64,000 bases of DNA from Epiperipatus broadwayi (GCA_028023455.1 JAQFVV010000021.1:6290853-6354852); one strand, 5' to 3'; shown: positions 11,729-24,172, numbered from the stretch's first letter. The notes: generated by a model from the sequence alone, not told the origin. Numbers and translations: made by a program.

Positions 11729-13100
11729 GGTCAGAAATTACTACATCTTAAATCTTAGCTATAATTTTTAATTTTTATTAAAGATCAAATAAATCTTTTT
11801 TATATTATTAACAGATACATGATCTTATTAAACATTTCAATCTTTTTCATTTATGGGCAAAATCACATAACTTATTATTCTTATCTTTCAAGCATACAGT
11901 TACAGACACTTTTTATACTGTCTGTAATTGTATATACATGAAAAAATAATGGACTACATTTTATATTATGTTTATTTATATATAAAAGTAGATCAGATTC
12001 CATGAACTGTTAAGCATAAATGTATTCATCAACTTTCTTTGTCAGAAAACATAAAAATAAAATAATTTCCACTTATTTTCTTAGATAGGTTTAGTGAAAC
12101 AGGATAAAATAAGGGTAAATATAAAATATAAACCTTTGGCAAAGCAATATTTCCATTGTTTTTCCAAGTGACATTTTTGTCAATATTCAACATTTGATTT
12201 TAATATTAAAATGTTTATTTTATGAGAATTCAATAACTTGGGCTTGATTTTTTAGAAATATAAGTTTACAAATAAATCAAAAATCATATTTGCACTTTGT
12301 AAAATATATAAAAAAAGTAAAGTAAAACACATAGCATGAAGATTTTCACTTATTGGCTGTTTGTTCAATGTTATATTTAAAAGTAAATTAACAAGATCTT
12401 TATCAGAATTTGATTTGTATATCCTGAATGAATTTTTGTTAAGTCATGATAATCTTATGAAATCCTGTTATAAAATTTAAAATTGCATTTATAATTATTA
12501 AAATATTTAAAAAATTCTGTACAACTATCCTTGCTAGCTTTTGACAGTGCCGAATAAATTGAATTATTTTTTTATTATCTTTTTATCACGCATGTGAAAG
12601 ACTAGCAAACTTTCAATTATTACCAATTTATTATCCTTTTATTGTAATTTTAATTTTATTAACTTCTGTTTTTAAAAATGAAACATTTTTTTTTAAAAAT
12701 ATAAGGATAAACATATTTTTAAAGAATTATTACATAAATATTTTGTACAAATAATCACAAATATTTAAATCAATGACAGAAATAATGCATTTTTTTCCTG
12801 ATCATCAATGGCAATAGAATGAAAATTTAGAAGTTTGTTGATATGCTCAAAATCAAAGAATCGACCAGAGTTCTTGAAATTCTTTTGTTGGTGCTTTTCA
12901 AGTTTTTCTCTTGAACTATTTTGTGGACTACTGGCATCTTCAGATTTTTTTGAATGAATAAATCAATACTAAGATTTATCACAAAATGAATCTAAATGTG
13001 CAAATATAATGCTAAAGATTGTGGAAGGAGAGTGAAGCAGAGATGAAAAATTATTTCCTCATGTCCTTACAAATGTAGCCAGATGGATAAGTTGGTACAT
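11729..13100. other. Unassigned AT-rich stretch
   Basis: No gene or RNA was recognised. A slightly less AT-rich patch at 12840-12960 (GGTGCTTTTCAAGTTTTTC, GGCATCTTCAGA) could be an eroded repeat. Confidence 0.4.
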
Positions 13101-13330
13101 TAAATCAGATGTAGATACGGCTTTATTAACTTAAATTTACAGTCGAATACACAAATGCAAAAGAAAATCTCATTTTATAACTCTGTAAATAATCAGTAGT
13201 ACTATGTTTACTAAATATTTAAAATTACTTTAATTCTATTGATTATTTGCAAAGCTTTATACAATGAGATTCTATCCTGTGCATTTGATTATAAGTTAAA
13301 ATTAATAATGCTACATTTACATCTGGCTTA
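13101..13330. mobile_element. Foldback MITE, about 230 bp
   Basis: The left arm from 13101 (TAAATCAGATGTAG, AACTTAAATTTACAG, ACACAAATGC, AATCTCATTTTATAA) is matched in reverse complement by the right arm ending at 13330 (TAAGCCAGATGTAAATG, AATTTTAACTTATAA, CAAATGCACAGG, AATCTCATTGTATAA). Arms are about 90-100 bp with moderate divergence. No coding capacity. The superfamily is not determined, and no target duplication could be fixed. Confidence 0.65.
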
Positions 13331-14344
13331 AGTTTAAAATTTACCCTTATTCTAACGCTTGTCAAAAATCCAAATTTTAATAAAATGTAAGGCTAAAAGA
13401 ATAAGTAGTGATCATTTTATTCTTAGATTTTTTAATAAAGTGAATGTATGTATTTATATTTGATAGATCTAGGAAGGTGACCTGTTTTATTTTCTATATA
13501 TATATTTAATGATGTCTTTATTAACCATGTATATATAAAAGATATAATAATTAAAAGTGATAGGTTTAAAAAGATATAAGATAAAGTTCTAAATGAATTA
13601 AACAATAAAAAAAAAGAAATAAAAATGATAACCTTCTGACAAATATTTCAAAATAAAGCAAAGTAAAGCTTACATTTAAAGTCTGTGGTACAGAGGTTTA
13701 GTTTTGTATATGTAAATTTTTACATTTCAAAAATAAGCCTTTTATCCATCATTATAAACTCAAATTTTCTAAGATGGATAAAAACAAACTCAGCTCACTT
13801 CAATTAACTTCATTAATTTATAGGTATTTTCTGAGTCATTTTTTTTCTAAAATGGGTGTACAAATTAATATATTTATTATAAAGAGTTAGCAATTACCTT
13901 TGAAACTTTGTTTAGATAATTCAAGCTTATGAATGAATAAAAAGTGTTCAATTTATTGATATTTTTCACGTGATTATAATCTGCATTACATCACTTTATT
14001 CAGAGCCATCTATATCAAAATAATTATCTTTCTATACTAGAGTCAATTCTGCAAGCAATGAATATTAAGTGACCATACGAATAAGGTTCCACATATGTTT
14101 ATAATTGTTAATCCTCATTATTAATTTTCAAAACTTTATTCTGACCATTTATATTTAATCTTGCTACGCAAAGTCTCTGAGGATTTAAATTTAGTTCTTT
14201 TAATATGTGATATGCATATTAATTCATGTTGGCAATATCTGCTGACTTATGAATAAGTTTTTATTTATGTATACCTATGATTTGGGATTTTTTTGGTAAT
14301 TGTTCCATAGCCGACCTATTGAGTTATTCAACATTGAGCCACTA
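13331..14344. other. Unassigned AT-rich stretch
   Basis: No gene, RNA or assignable repeat was found. Short AT microsatellite-like runs occur near 13495. Confidence 0.4.
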
Positions 14345-14765
14345 AACACCACATGATCATCATTCTTTATGTGTACACAAGCTGTTTATACAGAGGCTAC
14401 ATTCTTTATACAATAGCATCACCCAATACAAGCCAGAGTAATCAACTAATGCAAGAGGGTTTGTGCTTAAAAACCCTATATAGTGCCTACTCACTAATAT
14501 CCTGAGGCTAATTTCTAGCTTGTGGATTCCATCAGTGTGGAGACTTGGATCTGAGAGCACTGCACATGGATCTTAGAATGTAATGCAACTTTCCAGAAGC
14601 CACATTTCACTTTATTAACTAACTATAAAGCTTTGAGTCCAAAAATAAAAAAACACAATAACGTTTTCAATTCAATCTCATTAGCATAAACCTTTTTGCA
14701 TCCATTGATTATTTTGGCTTGCACTGATTGGTAATACTATATGGAGGGTTTAAACTCTCTGTTAT
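14345..14765. mobile_element. Foldback repeat family C, copy 3
   Basis: The left end CACCACATGATCATCATTC and CAAGCTGTTTATACAGAGG match copy 2. The unit continues through GAGTAATCAACTAATGC and CCTATATAGTGCCTACTC to the ribozyme arm and a centre near GATCTTAGAATG. The right arm returns as CATAAACCTTTTTGCATCC, ATTGATTATTTTGGC and GGAGGGTTTAAACTC. The ribozyme segment (minus strand) has CTGATGG for the first box and a changed GAAA/ACTAGT junction, so it looks dead. About 100 bp between the arms is copy-specific. Confidence 0.7.
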
Positions 14766-15640
14766 TCAATATTTGATAGTAAATGAATAATTAAAAATTG
14801 TTAGCTAGAAAATAAAACGAGGATGGGAAAACATTTAATTCTTCATCACTAATAGTAATTTCTTTCCATCTCTGTATATTTATACCATTGTGTAAGCTTT
14901 AGAATCAACAGATGCTAAATAGTATTGCATAATAAATTTTAGAATGGCATAAACAAGGTGAGAGAGATTTGGGAAAAATTGCTATTAGATAACAAAAGAG
15001 TGTAAGCAAGTCATATGATGTCTAATTTATCACGTGATATCATACTGATTTAATCCTTCATCACTAGACTATTGAAATTCATGAAAATTACTGCCTTTTC
15101 CTCCCAGTTTATTTGTATGATGATCTGATGGAAAGCTTTTTGTCTTGTGGTGCTTTTTTTTACAGCTGTTTTACGAATACATTTTTACTTATTTACAAAG
15201 TCAGAGTTTTTATAGATATATAAACTGTAAATCACATAATCAATGACTGGTCAATATATGCATATTTCAGTATAATTAAAAAATGTAATGAACCCATATT
15301 GATGAAATCTGTTGAATAATTATGACTTTACTAAACAAAATTAATAAAAAAAAAATAATATAAAGTTTTGCAGGGGCTGAACGACATTGGCCTGCAAATC
15401 TTTATTCTTAAGATTTTATTTAATAATATTGTTTTTTTCATATTCAAAAGGGTCTTATATAATTAATGTATAAATATATGAATATAAATACTTCTATATA
15501 TTTTGTTATTATATTTATCAATATCTATATTAAAATTTAATATTTGTTTAAATTTCCAGTAGTTTCTAATCTTTTAAGACTATTAATTTTAATATTTTAA
15601 AAATAAAGCTTAGAATACATTGTACATTAAATGGTCATTT
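14766..15640. other. Unassigned AT-rich stretch
   Basis: No recognisable gene. A weak family C-like terminal word (AAGTCATATGATGTCTAA) lies near 15010. Confidence 0.4.
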
Positions 15641-15802
15641 GAAGTATTGAACTGGAACCCAAGAGATTGCAAAAGATCTAGAAAATGACCAAGTGTGAAA
15701 TGGATTTGATTACTAAAACTAGTTTATTTTAGTTTGGAATATTTTTTCAAAGTAAAGTATCTAAGAGTCATGTAAAATTTATAAAAAAATAATATTAGTG
15801 AT

Positions 15803-18800
15803 GTGATTGTAATTTTTACTCTAGAGAACTCAAAATGTAAACAAATGATAGGACAAATTCCTATCTCTTACTGTATTACTGAGAAGATTCTACAGTTGTA
15901 TGTTCATTGCAAAATGATCTTAAAAGCTGAAATGCTTTTAGCTTATCATTGGTTGAATCATCCTCCACAAGATGTACTTGTTCACTTTGTTACAAATGAT
16001 TTAAATGTGAAAAGAAGTTTTGGAGTTGTTAAACTTATCGAAACATAATAGGTATTGACATCATATTTGCACTTAACAAACTTAAGTGTTCAACAGCCAT
16101 TGCATAAATCTGTTAGTCTAACATCAGATGGAACACTTAATATGAGTGATCAAAATACTGATTTACTTGTGCAATGGTTGTATATTATCAACTATTCTGA
16201 ATACCCCTTTAATAAGCAAAACTTAGAGTTCATTCAGTCAAAAACAAAAGCATCATGTGAATTTAAAAATGTTATTGAGCTAAAAGAAAAGAGACTACTC
16301 AATTGTATTGCAAGATGTTATTAACTGCCAATCATTTAAATATGTTTGTTGCTATTTTTGAACCAGTCATAGCATTCATGACAGAAGAGAAAAAATACCC
16401 ACTAGAAGATCATAGATAATAATGAATCTGAATATTGACAGATGCAATGCAACACCTCTGATATTTAAATTTGACCCATCAAAGAAGGAATAGAATTAAT
16501 ACAGAATTTGTCCAAATAGTTTTCAGCTTTCAGAATAAAATAAAGCATTTTCAAAAAGATCCAATAGCAGAGAAATGTGAGCACCTTCCCAAATTTAATT
16601 GAACAATAATTGCTTTTTCCAATACTGAAATTAACCAGTCTTTTCAAGATCATAAGGGATCTTATAGAAAGAAATGGACAAAAGTGCTGAAGTCAGTTTG
16701 TTTGTATAGCCATCTATTGAGATATTTTGCTAGTTATTTTTTTATGTCGATAAATTCATGTATATTTTATTATGATATTTTAATTCCAAAAAAGTCTAAA
16801 AATGTTAGAAATAATCAAAAATGGGATGACTTCAAAGAACTAGTTCTGCCTTGATATGTGACATCTTTCATTTCAACAAAAAATTTTATTAGTAATAAAT
16901 AGTGATTACATTTTGATAATGGATAAGTTAATGAATAAATTGTACAATAATATTATAAAAAGTTCTGATTAACATATGGCTAGAATATGTTAGTTAGTAG
17001 TTGTTATACACTTATGTGGTTAGGTATAATGAAGGGTTTGTGTAGAATATGAGAAACTGAGAACTTGATGAATGTTATTAGCTTTTTTTTTTAATAACAC
17101 GACTATTTTCTTTTTAATATTGTCTATTCTAGAATTCTGGGTAGGTGGGAGTTGAAAATCAGGAAAAGGATAGAGCGGTTAGAGACCAGGTGTCGTCAAA
17201 GACTTTACTGGAGGCAAGGAGCTGATCAGTCATTAATTTTCACATGTTTTGCCAGATTATTTCAAGAAAATTTTTGAATGATTAAAACCTTGTTTTTTTT
17301 TTGTAAAGTTTATTAAGATTCACTGTAATTTATGCACAATAATTGTGAAATAATTATTCAATATGAAAAATATATAATTGCACATTTATTTTATTTGTAT
17401 ATTTTTTATTTTTAAAAATAGATGTTATAACATAACATTAACTAAGAAAATTATAGAGTTCTTATAAATGTGCATTTTCAAACTAATTGCTAATATGTCA
17501 TTTGAACAGTTTATTAAAATATATTGCAATACCATAAGAATTATAATTTATTTTTAATATTTTAAAGCATAATTTGATAGTTCAATACAGAGCACAGTTT
17601 GCTGCAAAAATATTAAAAATACTATAAATTGGCTACAGTATTGCACTGCTTTCAACCATTCAGGTCATATTCATAGTACTAAATAAAGTCAACTATGCAA
17701 GAGAGAGAGGAAACAAAGAATGAATATATAAAAACCTGATTGATATTTAAATTGATAGATTTATATATTCTACTTGCATGATAAAACAACACATGAATCA
17801 TTTTTATTTAACATGTAGGTGTTGTTGGCAATAAAGTACATGTTCTTAACTTTTCTTTTTTGATTATTGCACTCAGCACAAACTATTTTGATGTTAAATA
17901 AATTGACATTGTGACCAGTACTGATTTCATGTTCCAAGAACACTGATTTTATATGTTGTGCTAATCTAATGGGGCTATTGGCACAGGATTCACTCTAGTG
18001 AATTGCATTGCATGTGGGCTTGTTGCAAGAGATTTTGTAGATGATCTGGAGAGTCTGATCTGAAGACAATTTGTCTTTATTATTGTTTAATAATTGATTT
18101 ATATTAGAAGGGGTTCTGAAACTGACATTAAATGACTCAGAGTTTGTGCTTTATCATGCAAGTGGAATATGTAAATGTATCACTTTAAATATCAATCATT
18201 TTTTATATATTCATTCTTTGCTTTGTCTCCCTCACTAATAAATTTGACTTTATTTAGTGCTATGAAAATAAACTGCCTAGTCAAAAGCAGTGCTAATCTG
18301 TAGTTAATTGGCAGTATTTTAAATCTTTCCTTCATAGAAAACAATGTTCTGTATTTAATTACAAAATTAAAAAAAAAATGAAGGTTATAGTTCTATAATT
18401 TGATAGATTTAACAGATATTAATATTTATTCATTCAGATTTTAAACACAAATATCAATGATGACTATTCAGTGATGAAAACAATTTTTTTATTATGTTAT
18501 TATTTTTTCAATATTTGGATAGTGCTAATATAATTAAGAATTTATTTTATTTAAAAATGTATATTACTTCTGAATCAAGTTCAATTTATCATATTCTGAT
18601 ATAAAATAACAGTTTAAGTCACACCACAGAAATAATTAAATCTGTCATGTGTCAAAGGTTTAATGACAGTAAACTGAAACAATGTGAAGAAAACTTAGAA
18701 ACACTTTGTAATAATTTTGGGAATAGTTTTGAGGAACTAAAAATGTTAATGCCAGATGTTGAATTTTATACTAGTCATTTTGTGATTGATGTCATCAAAT

Positions 18801-19090
18801 ATGAATGTTCCATTGTTGAATGTATTACCATGGACATTGCTTCAATAGAAACTAAAATGTGGGTTTGAAGCTGACACATGAAAGCTTATCTGTAATGACC
18901 TTGGAAATGAATCCCAGAATTAAAATATCCCTATCTTTAGAAAATCTTCTTTCAATTGCTCTGTGCTTTTGAGACAACTTACTGCTGTAAATCTCTATAT
19001 AATGAAACTTGTCAAGTCAAAACATTATGTTAACCTCACTAAAAGCAATCTCACTGAGCTTCTTAGAATAGATTTGATCTTATACTAGCC
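15803..19090 (+). pseudogene. Decayed hAT transposase (ZBED/GTF2IRD2-like), split by an insertion
   Basis: Several plus-strand pieces in order resemble hAT transposases of the ZBED5/GTF2IRD2 type. 15803-16048 encodes an 81-codon frame. 16055-16324 encodes KSVSLTSDGTLNM, resembling the catalytic TDGA block. Near 16527-16605 the frame reads FQNKIKHFQKDPIAEKCEHL, like the linker before the C-terminal domain. 18647-18868 contains a further 73-codon frame. At 18924-19083 the frame reads NIPIFRKSSF, then KSKHYVNLTKSNLTELLRID, closely matching the hAT C-terminal dimerisation domain (xxFPxLRxxA ... KSKxRxxLTxxxLxxxLRI). Stops and frameshifts separate the pieces, and a 0.7-kb inverted-repeat element sits in the middle. 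Best read as a dead autonomous hAT or a retired domesticated copy. Confidence 0.6.
17611..18325. mobile_element. Inverted-repeat DNA element inside the hAT remnant
   Basis: The left arm (TATTAAAAATACTATAAATT, GCACTGCTTTCAACC, AGTACTAAATAAAGTCAAC, AGAGGAAACAAAGAATGAAT, ACTTGCATGATAAA) is repeated in reverse complement at the right (TTTATCATGCAAGT, ATTCATTCTTTGCTTTGTCT, TTGACTTTATTTAGTGCT, AAAGCAGTGCT, GGCAGTATTTTAAAT). Arms are about 190 bp, with a spacer of about 330 bp. No transposase frame is present. It interrupts the order of the hAT pieces, so it inserted after or during decay of that gene. Confidence 0.65.
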
Positions 19091-19574
19091 ACATACACAA
19101 CTATTAATTGCACAAATAAAGACTCAACACTTGTTAAGTAGGACTACCACATACTTGTAGTTTTTATTATTTATAAATACAAATTTAAAATATTTTCTGC
19201 AGTTTTTGAACATTCAAAAATATAAGAAAAGTATTATATGAGACTCTTTTTACTGCAGAACTTACCCCTCTTGATATATAAATGGAATAAAAAATATGTT
19301 CTCTGAAAGAGAATATAAAATAGTCAATTGATGTGTTCATACAAGAGAAAGTGAATTTATTAGGTTTTTAAATAAAATAATCTAGAATACATAGATTAGA
19401 TGAATTTACGGCCATAAATAATTTTATGAGACTGTGAAATATTTAATTCCCTCTACAGCATTTTGAAAAGTCTATTTTTGTTTTCATTTCTATAATATAT
19501 GGTATATAAAATGAGAGAATAAATTATGTAAAAGGAGTTGTCAGTTTCTGTTAAACTAATACAAATAATAACTT
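19091..19574. other. Unassigned AT-rich stretch
   Basis: No gene recognised beyond the end of the hAT remnant. Confidence 0.4.
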
Positions 19575-19850
19575 AGGAGCATACTCTTTTTCTTTCATCC
19601 TGCCACCTAATGTAAGTTTTAGTAACTAATAAATGCCAGATGATAGTGCTTAATAAATCCCTATTGAGTGATACCCTATCTAATATCCTCAGACTGGTTT
19701 CTAACTTACGGCTTTCATTAGAGAAGTTTTTGATCTTGGAGAAGTGCACCTGGATGTTTAGGAGATTATTTGTAGCAATTATTGTTTATTTCCATAATAC
19801 TACAAAGCTAGCAGCCAAAATTGGAAAAACATATAAATGTTTTTAATCTA
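19575..19850. mobile_element. Family C repeat, copy 4 (single arm, diverged)
   Basis: Shares TGCCACCTAATGTAAG, TTAGTAACTAATAAATGCC, AAATCCCTATTGAGTG and TCAGACTGGTTTCTAAC with copy 5 and with the wider family. One arm is recognisable; the mirror arm is missing or eroded. The ribozyme segment on the minus strand has CTAATGA for CTGATGA and is predicted inactive. Confidence 0.55.
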
Positions 19851-19959
19851 AGACACTTGCATATATAGTCATATAAATCTGAAAGCAATTAACAAAGATA
19901 GGCATATTCTTTCTGTAGACAGGATTGGTATAAAACCAATAAATTATCACATGATTCAA

Positions 19960-20480
19960 ACTTACACATCGCTGTTCAATAACATACCACTTTCCTTTCA
20001 GTCATTGCTATATTACTTAATGTAAGCTTTAGTAATCAATAAATGCCAGATAGTAATGCTTAATCTATCCTTATCCAGCTCTATACTCTTCTGTAATTCA
20101 GATTAGTTTCTAGCTTATAGCTTTCATTAGTGAGGAACTTTAGATTTTAGACTGAATTACTAAAATGGTTTCAGATCTATATGACTATAAAGCAAAATTG
20201 GCTTAGATTGAAAACATTTATGTTTTCAATTTGAGCTGACAGCTTGACAATATAAGAGAGAAATAAAATATGACTATTAGAAGAGAGGTATCCTAAAGGT
20301 CCATGTGCACTGTTCCAAGATTCAAAGCTCTTCACTGATGAAAGCCATACATTAGAAACTAGTTTGGAGATATTGCATAGGCACTGGATGTGAATCTATT
20401 CAATATTGTTATCTTGTATTTGTTAGTTACTAAAACTTACATTAAGTGGCCTAAAATTGAAAAGAATGCTGCTAAACGAT
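19960..20480. mobile_element. Foldback repeat family C, copy 5
   Basis: The left arm (CACATCGCTGTTCAATAAC, ACTTAATGTAAGC, TTTAGTAATCAATAAATGCC) and the right arm (TTAGTTACTAAAACTTACATT, AAACGATGATGTG) mirror each other over roughly 170 bp. The centre contains a private palindrome (GAAAACATTTATGTTTTC) near 20209. Copies 4 and 5 share a variant outer end (CCTAATGTAAG), so they form a subfamily. The right arm keeps an intact first ribozyme box on the plus strand. Confidence 0.65.
20331..20372 (+). ncRNA. Hammerhead-like ribozyme core, family C (variant)
   Basis: CTGATGA at 20337-20343, a weak stem-loop, GAAA at 20357-20360, palindrome ACTAGT at 20360-20365, then U rather than C in the cleavage position. 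TCTTCA before the core and TGGAGA after it can pair (A-U, C-G, U-G, U-A, C-G, U-A), giving a full six-pair helix I. Stem II (AAGCCATACATTA) is nearly destroyed, so activity is doubtful. Confidence 0.4.
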
Positions 20481-22702
20481 GATGTGTAAGTAACTGTCAT
20501 GTTTTTTCATTTGCTGCTACTGAACAACAAAATGTTAGAGTCATGTGTTTTTTAATTGGTTGCTAGAGTCATGTGATTTTTTATTGGTTATTACAAATAA
20601 TAATCAAATATATGGCATGATTGACTATAGCAAATATAATCATTATAGTAACAGCAATTAAGATGTAGAACAAACATACATTTCATAATTCAAGACATTA
20701 AATATATGACTATTATGTTAGTAATGAGGTTTCATGACACAGTTATAAGAATATCTGCCTGCAAGGTTCATGACCTAGAGTTCAAATCCACCCCAGTTAT
20801 AAATTAGAATTTTATCATATTCAAAGTGGAATTTTCATATAGTTGTATTACAGCCAACTCATTTTATTTCCCGTTATTGGTCGCTCTCTAAACATTAAAA
20901 CAAAAAGCAAAAATGCCAGAAATCATCACGTAGAATTTGAAAAACCTAACAACTACACCCTGCTTTCTGCGGGGAGAAAAAAGATGTTGCCTTGCAGTGG
21001 GCTATTTAAAAGTTGTTCTTAATTAAATCTTTTTCATAAAACAATGAAGTTTTTAATAATATTAAAATGCATATATTAATTAAATAAAATATTTTCTTTT
21101 ACAAATATATGCGAATGACATTAAAAAAATAAAATAAAACAGATTTATTAGCACAGATATAAATAATTTTAATATTCATATAAAAATAGGTTAATTATTA
21201 ATAAATCTATATTTGTCACCGGTCTCTGTTTTCAGCAATCCACTTATCATGCTGAACAATGATGCATAGAATTATTTTATTTTATTAATAAAAATTTGGT
21301 ATTTTTTTTAAGAGCATTGCTTTTAATTAATACATCATTCAATAATCATAAAATAATATTTTTTTCTGAATAATTTAGTCTCATAAACAATATAAATAAT
21401 TATGGATATTTGTATAAAATTAAGCTGATTATAAGACAGAAGTCATATTTACTGGAAAATATTTAGCTCTGTTTGAAGCAGTTATGCATAGAATTTTTTA
21501 AAAGTGTTAGTTTTAAATTATAGACTCTATTTTTAATTATGATCTCAGATTTGCTTCTGCAAACACACAGCTAAATATTATCAGAAGAATGCAAACATTC
21601 CATCATAATTTCCAGTCTACTAGTTTTATTCACACATTGCAGGCCTACACCCACCAGTGTCAGCATTTATTTGATGTTTTGGATGTGTGTTTATAGGAAT
21701 ATTTATTTAACATTGTAATTAAAGATAGTTTATAAATGTATTTATGTAAGTAAAAGCGTAATATGTATATTTATTGAATATATTGAACAATAAATAAAGA
21801 TGGGATTTTACTTTATTGTTAAAAGGAAGTTGCCTTGGCAACAGTTTGAAATTGTTGATTGTTATTGGGATTGTCAAGTGTTGACTGGTGTTTAATGATT
21901 TCTTACAGCCCCATTTAGCCTTGAACATTATTATACTTATTTAAATAATAATTTGGATGCAATTTGAAAATTATAATTGCATTTTGGAATATTATAATTT
22001 ATTATTTGTCTGCATTGAGAATAGGTTATATTTACCTTTTTAAGATGTATTTAAACTTCTTCGTATCAATAATGTCAACCTCTGTGGTCAAGTTCTATAT
22101 AAATAGATTGGACCATAAATAAAGGTGGGATTCCATCTTTTTTATTATTGATATAGGAATTGTCTAAGAGTTGATTGGTGTTTAATGATTTATTTAATTG
22201 TAGAGTACATACATATTTGTGCTTTAGATAAATTCGATTTCATATCTTGATATAAAAAAATTAATAATTTTATGGACAGTGCATTCAAAATGTAAGTACT
22301 AACAATTTAAATATAGTTAATCATTATGTTAAAATTAATTTCAAATAAAAATTGGCAAAATACAACCAGTTTTAATAATTTATTTATGCTATTTAACCCA
22401 CCTTATTTCCATTTAGAAAACTTTCCAAGATTTAAGCTTCTGACATCATCAATTTCATTCATCTACTGCATCTCTTTCCTGTAGTTACTTTTCTAATTAT
22501 ACTCACAAATAAATATTTACTAGTAACTCCCTTTTATATATTTTCATTCCATAATCCATATTATTTTTTATATACACATATAATTATGTTTATATTTAGA
22601 AGATAATCATTCTTCCTCAGTGCCATACTATAATATAAATCAGCCATGTTAAATACAAGAATATTCTCATCCCAGTCATAAGATAAATACTGAGAAAATA
22701 AC
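20481..22702. other. AT-rich stretch with possible SINE and short duplicated block
   Basis: At about 20715-20800 a tRNA-like block (CACAGTTATAAGAATATCTG, CTGCAAGG, then B-box-like AGTTCAAATCC) suggests an old SINE. About 21790-21900 and 22100-22190 share an order of words (AAATAAAGATGGGATT / AAATAAAGGTGGGATT, then TTGACTGGTGTTTAATGATT / TTGATTGGTGTTTAATGATT), i.e. a diverged duplication about 310 bp apart. No protein gene is visible. Confidence 0.45.
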
Positions 22703-22960
22703 AGTGACCCTCATATTTTCAAACCTAAATGCACTTATAAAGGCAAATCTTCATGTTTTGAAGAGAGAACATGAATATATAAAGCATTCACTTTACATCC
22801 ATTTCTTTAATAATCTTACTAGCACACAAAATATCATAATTTATTTTGTGCTAATATTGAAAGTTGTTAAACTATGTATTTTTATATTCATGCTCTCACT
22901 CCAAGATACTTAAGATTTGCCTATATAAATGCATTTAGGTTTGAAAATAAGATGGTCACT
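22703..22960. mobile_element. Palindromic MITE, 258 bp
   Basis: Starts AGTGACCCTCATATTTTC and ends GAAAATAAGATGGTCACT. The arms share AAACCTAAATGCA, a TTATA(A/T)AGGCAAATCTT block and a GA(G)AGAGAACATGAATATA / GAGAGCATGAATATA block in inverted orientation. Arms are about 110 bp. The interior holds a second small inverted repeat (AGCACAAAATA...TATTTTGTGCT). There is no coding capacity, and the element is one long hairpin if transcribed. Confidence 0.75.
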
Positions 22961-23154
22961 CTTTCTCAAAGTCTTTATCATGTTGCTAGAATGAGAGTAT
23001 GCTTGCATTTATCTTTGCTGAATATGATAGTATGGCACTAGTGATGAGGTGTACTACCTTCTAAATATAATTTCAATCTGACACTTCAGTAGTAAAATTC
23101 ATTGTTCATTACATAATTATGTTTAATATTTAAATACAAGTATATAATATATAC
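22961..23154. other. Unassigned AT-rich stretch
   Basis: No feature recognised. Confidence 0.3.
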
Positions 23155-23460
23155 TTTTAAGCTAGATATAATTAGAGAGGATTTGAATCCAGATTTTTGA
23201 CTTCCTTTACTTATCCACTCCATTTTATGTTTAATAAATATTATAATTGTATAATAAGCAATAAATGATTAGGCATAATAATTAATATATTCACATAAAG
23301 TGATAGGCCAAAGTTGTGAGAGTAATGGTGAAGACATATGTAAGATATTGTGAGCTGGGCCAACTGATGTGTACTGGTTCAGCACAAAATGGGGATCTTA
23401 GGTTTCAGTTATTTTTTTTACATATCTTTGGTCGTGAAGGATGAAATAAAAGTTGATAAA
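23155..23460 (+). mobile_element. Retrozyme family B/A, decayed copy with inverted 3' fragment
   Basis: Left, about 23160-23230, is a reverse-orientation fragment of the family B 3' half (TAGAGAGGATTTGAATCC, TTTTTGACTTCC, TATCCACTCCATTTTATG). Right, about 23290-23460, is a forward copy: CAAAGTTGTGAGAG, GAGCTGGGCCAACTGATG, then ACTGGTTCAGCAC. The ribozyme core reads CTGATGT and AAAA in place of CTGATGA and GAAA, so it is inactive. The inverted-then-forward arrangement is the same as in the neighbouring copy. Confidence 0.6.
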
Positions 23461-23701
23461 TATATATATAACCAAATTTAAATATATCTAAAAATAGATA
23501 TATGAAGTTAAATTATATCACTTAAAAAGTAAACTGGATGTTTCAAAATGCATCCATAGGGATATAAGTTGGTTATAATTCTGGGATGATGGGTGTTTAT
23601 GATATGTTTGAACTAAAGTGAAAAATGCACAGATAAAAAAATGAATATATAATACAAATGTCCTTCTATTATATAAACATTAAAATTATATATCTAAAAT
23701 G

Positions 23702-23767
23702 TAATGAATTTAATAATACTCATATATATATATATATATATATATATGAGTATTATTAAATTCATTA
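23702..23767. repeat. Perfect palindrome around an AT run
   Basis: The 21-bp arms (23702-23722 and 23747-23767) are exact reverse complements flanking an AT-repeat centre, so the whole 66 bp is self-complementary. It can form a long hairpin or cruciform. It probably arose by expansion of a palindromic AT core or as a tiny foldback element. Confidence 0.9.
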
Positions 23768-24111
23768 TATCTCACACACACTTAAATGGTTAAATTTCAA
23801 CATTAAAATTCATCCATAATATAAGTGAGTTGTCTGTTTCAATTTTCTTTTTAAATTGATTATTTTTAATTATATATATATAATAATATTTAAATATAGA
23901 TATAATTTATATCCATGGAGTTTAGATGTAATTATAGAGGATTTGAACCCAGACTTTCAAGCTTTTTCAGCTATCCAATCTATTTCATACAAACAATACA
24001 CATGACCACACACACACACAAGTGAAAAAGATAAATGACCTACAATATACAAGTTTGAAAATTTGCTAGCTTAATATAAACTGAGCACTGATTATATATA
24101 TGTATGGGAGA

Positions 24112-24172
24112 TAATGATCTGGACCAACTGATGAGTAGTGGTTCATCATGAAATACATATACTGAAGATCAT
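24112..24172 (+). ncRNA. Type I hammerhead ribozyme, family B unit 1
   Basis: CTGATGA at 24128-24134 and GAAA at 24150-24153 are intact. Stem II (GTAGT-GGTTC-ATCAT) keeps four of five pairs counting G-U. After GAAA, ATA-CA-TAT can form a three-pair helix III, followed by A in the cleavage position. Helix I has a distal five-pair segment GATCT (24116-24120) with AGATC (24166-24170), but the proximal CCAA faces CTGA instead of the family's TTGG. Possibly weakened; predicted by eye only. Confidence 0.6.

Noticed and set aside
16465-16653. 62-codon minus-strand open frame
   Set aside because: Antisense shadow of the hAT transposase remnant, which reads in the expected order on the plus strand.
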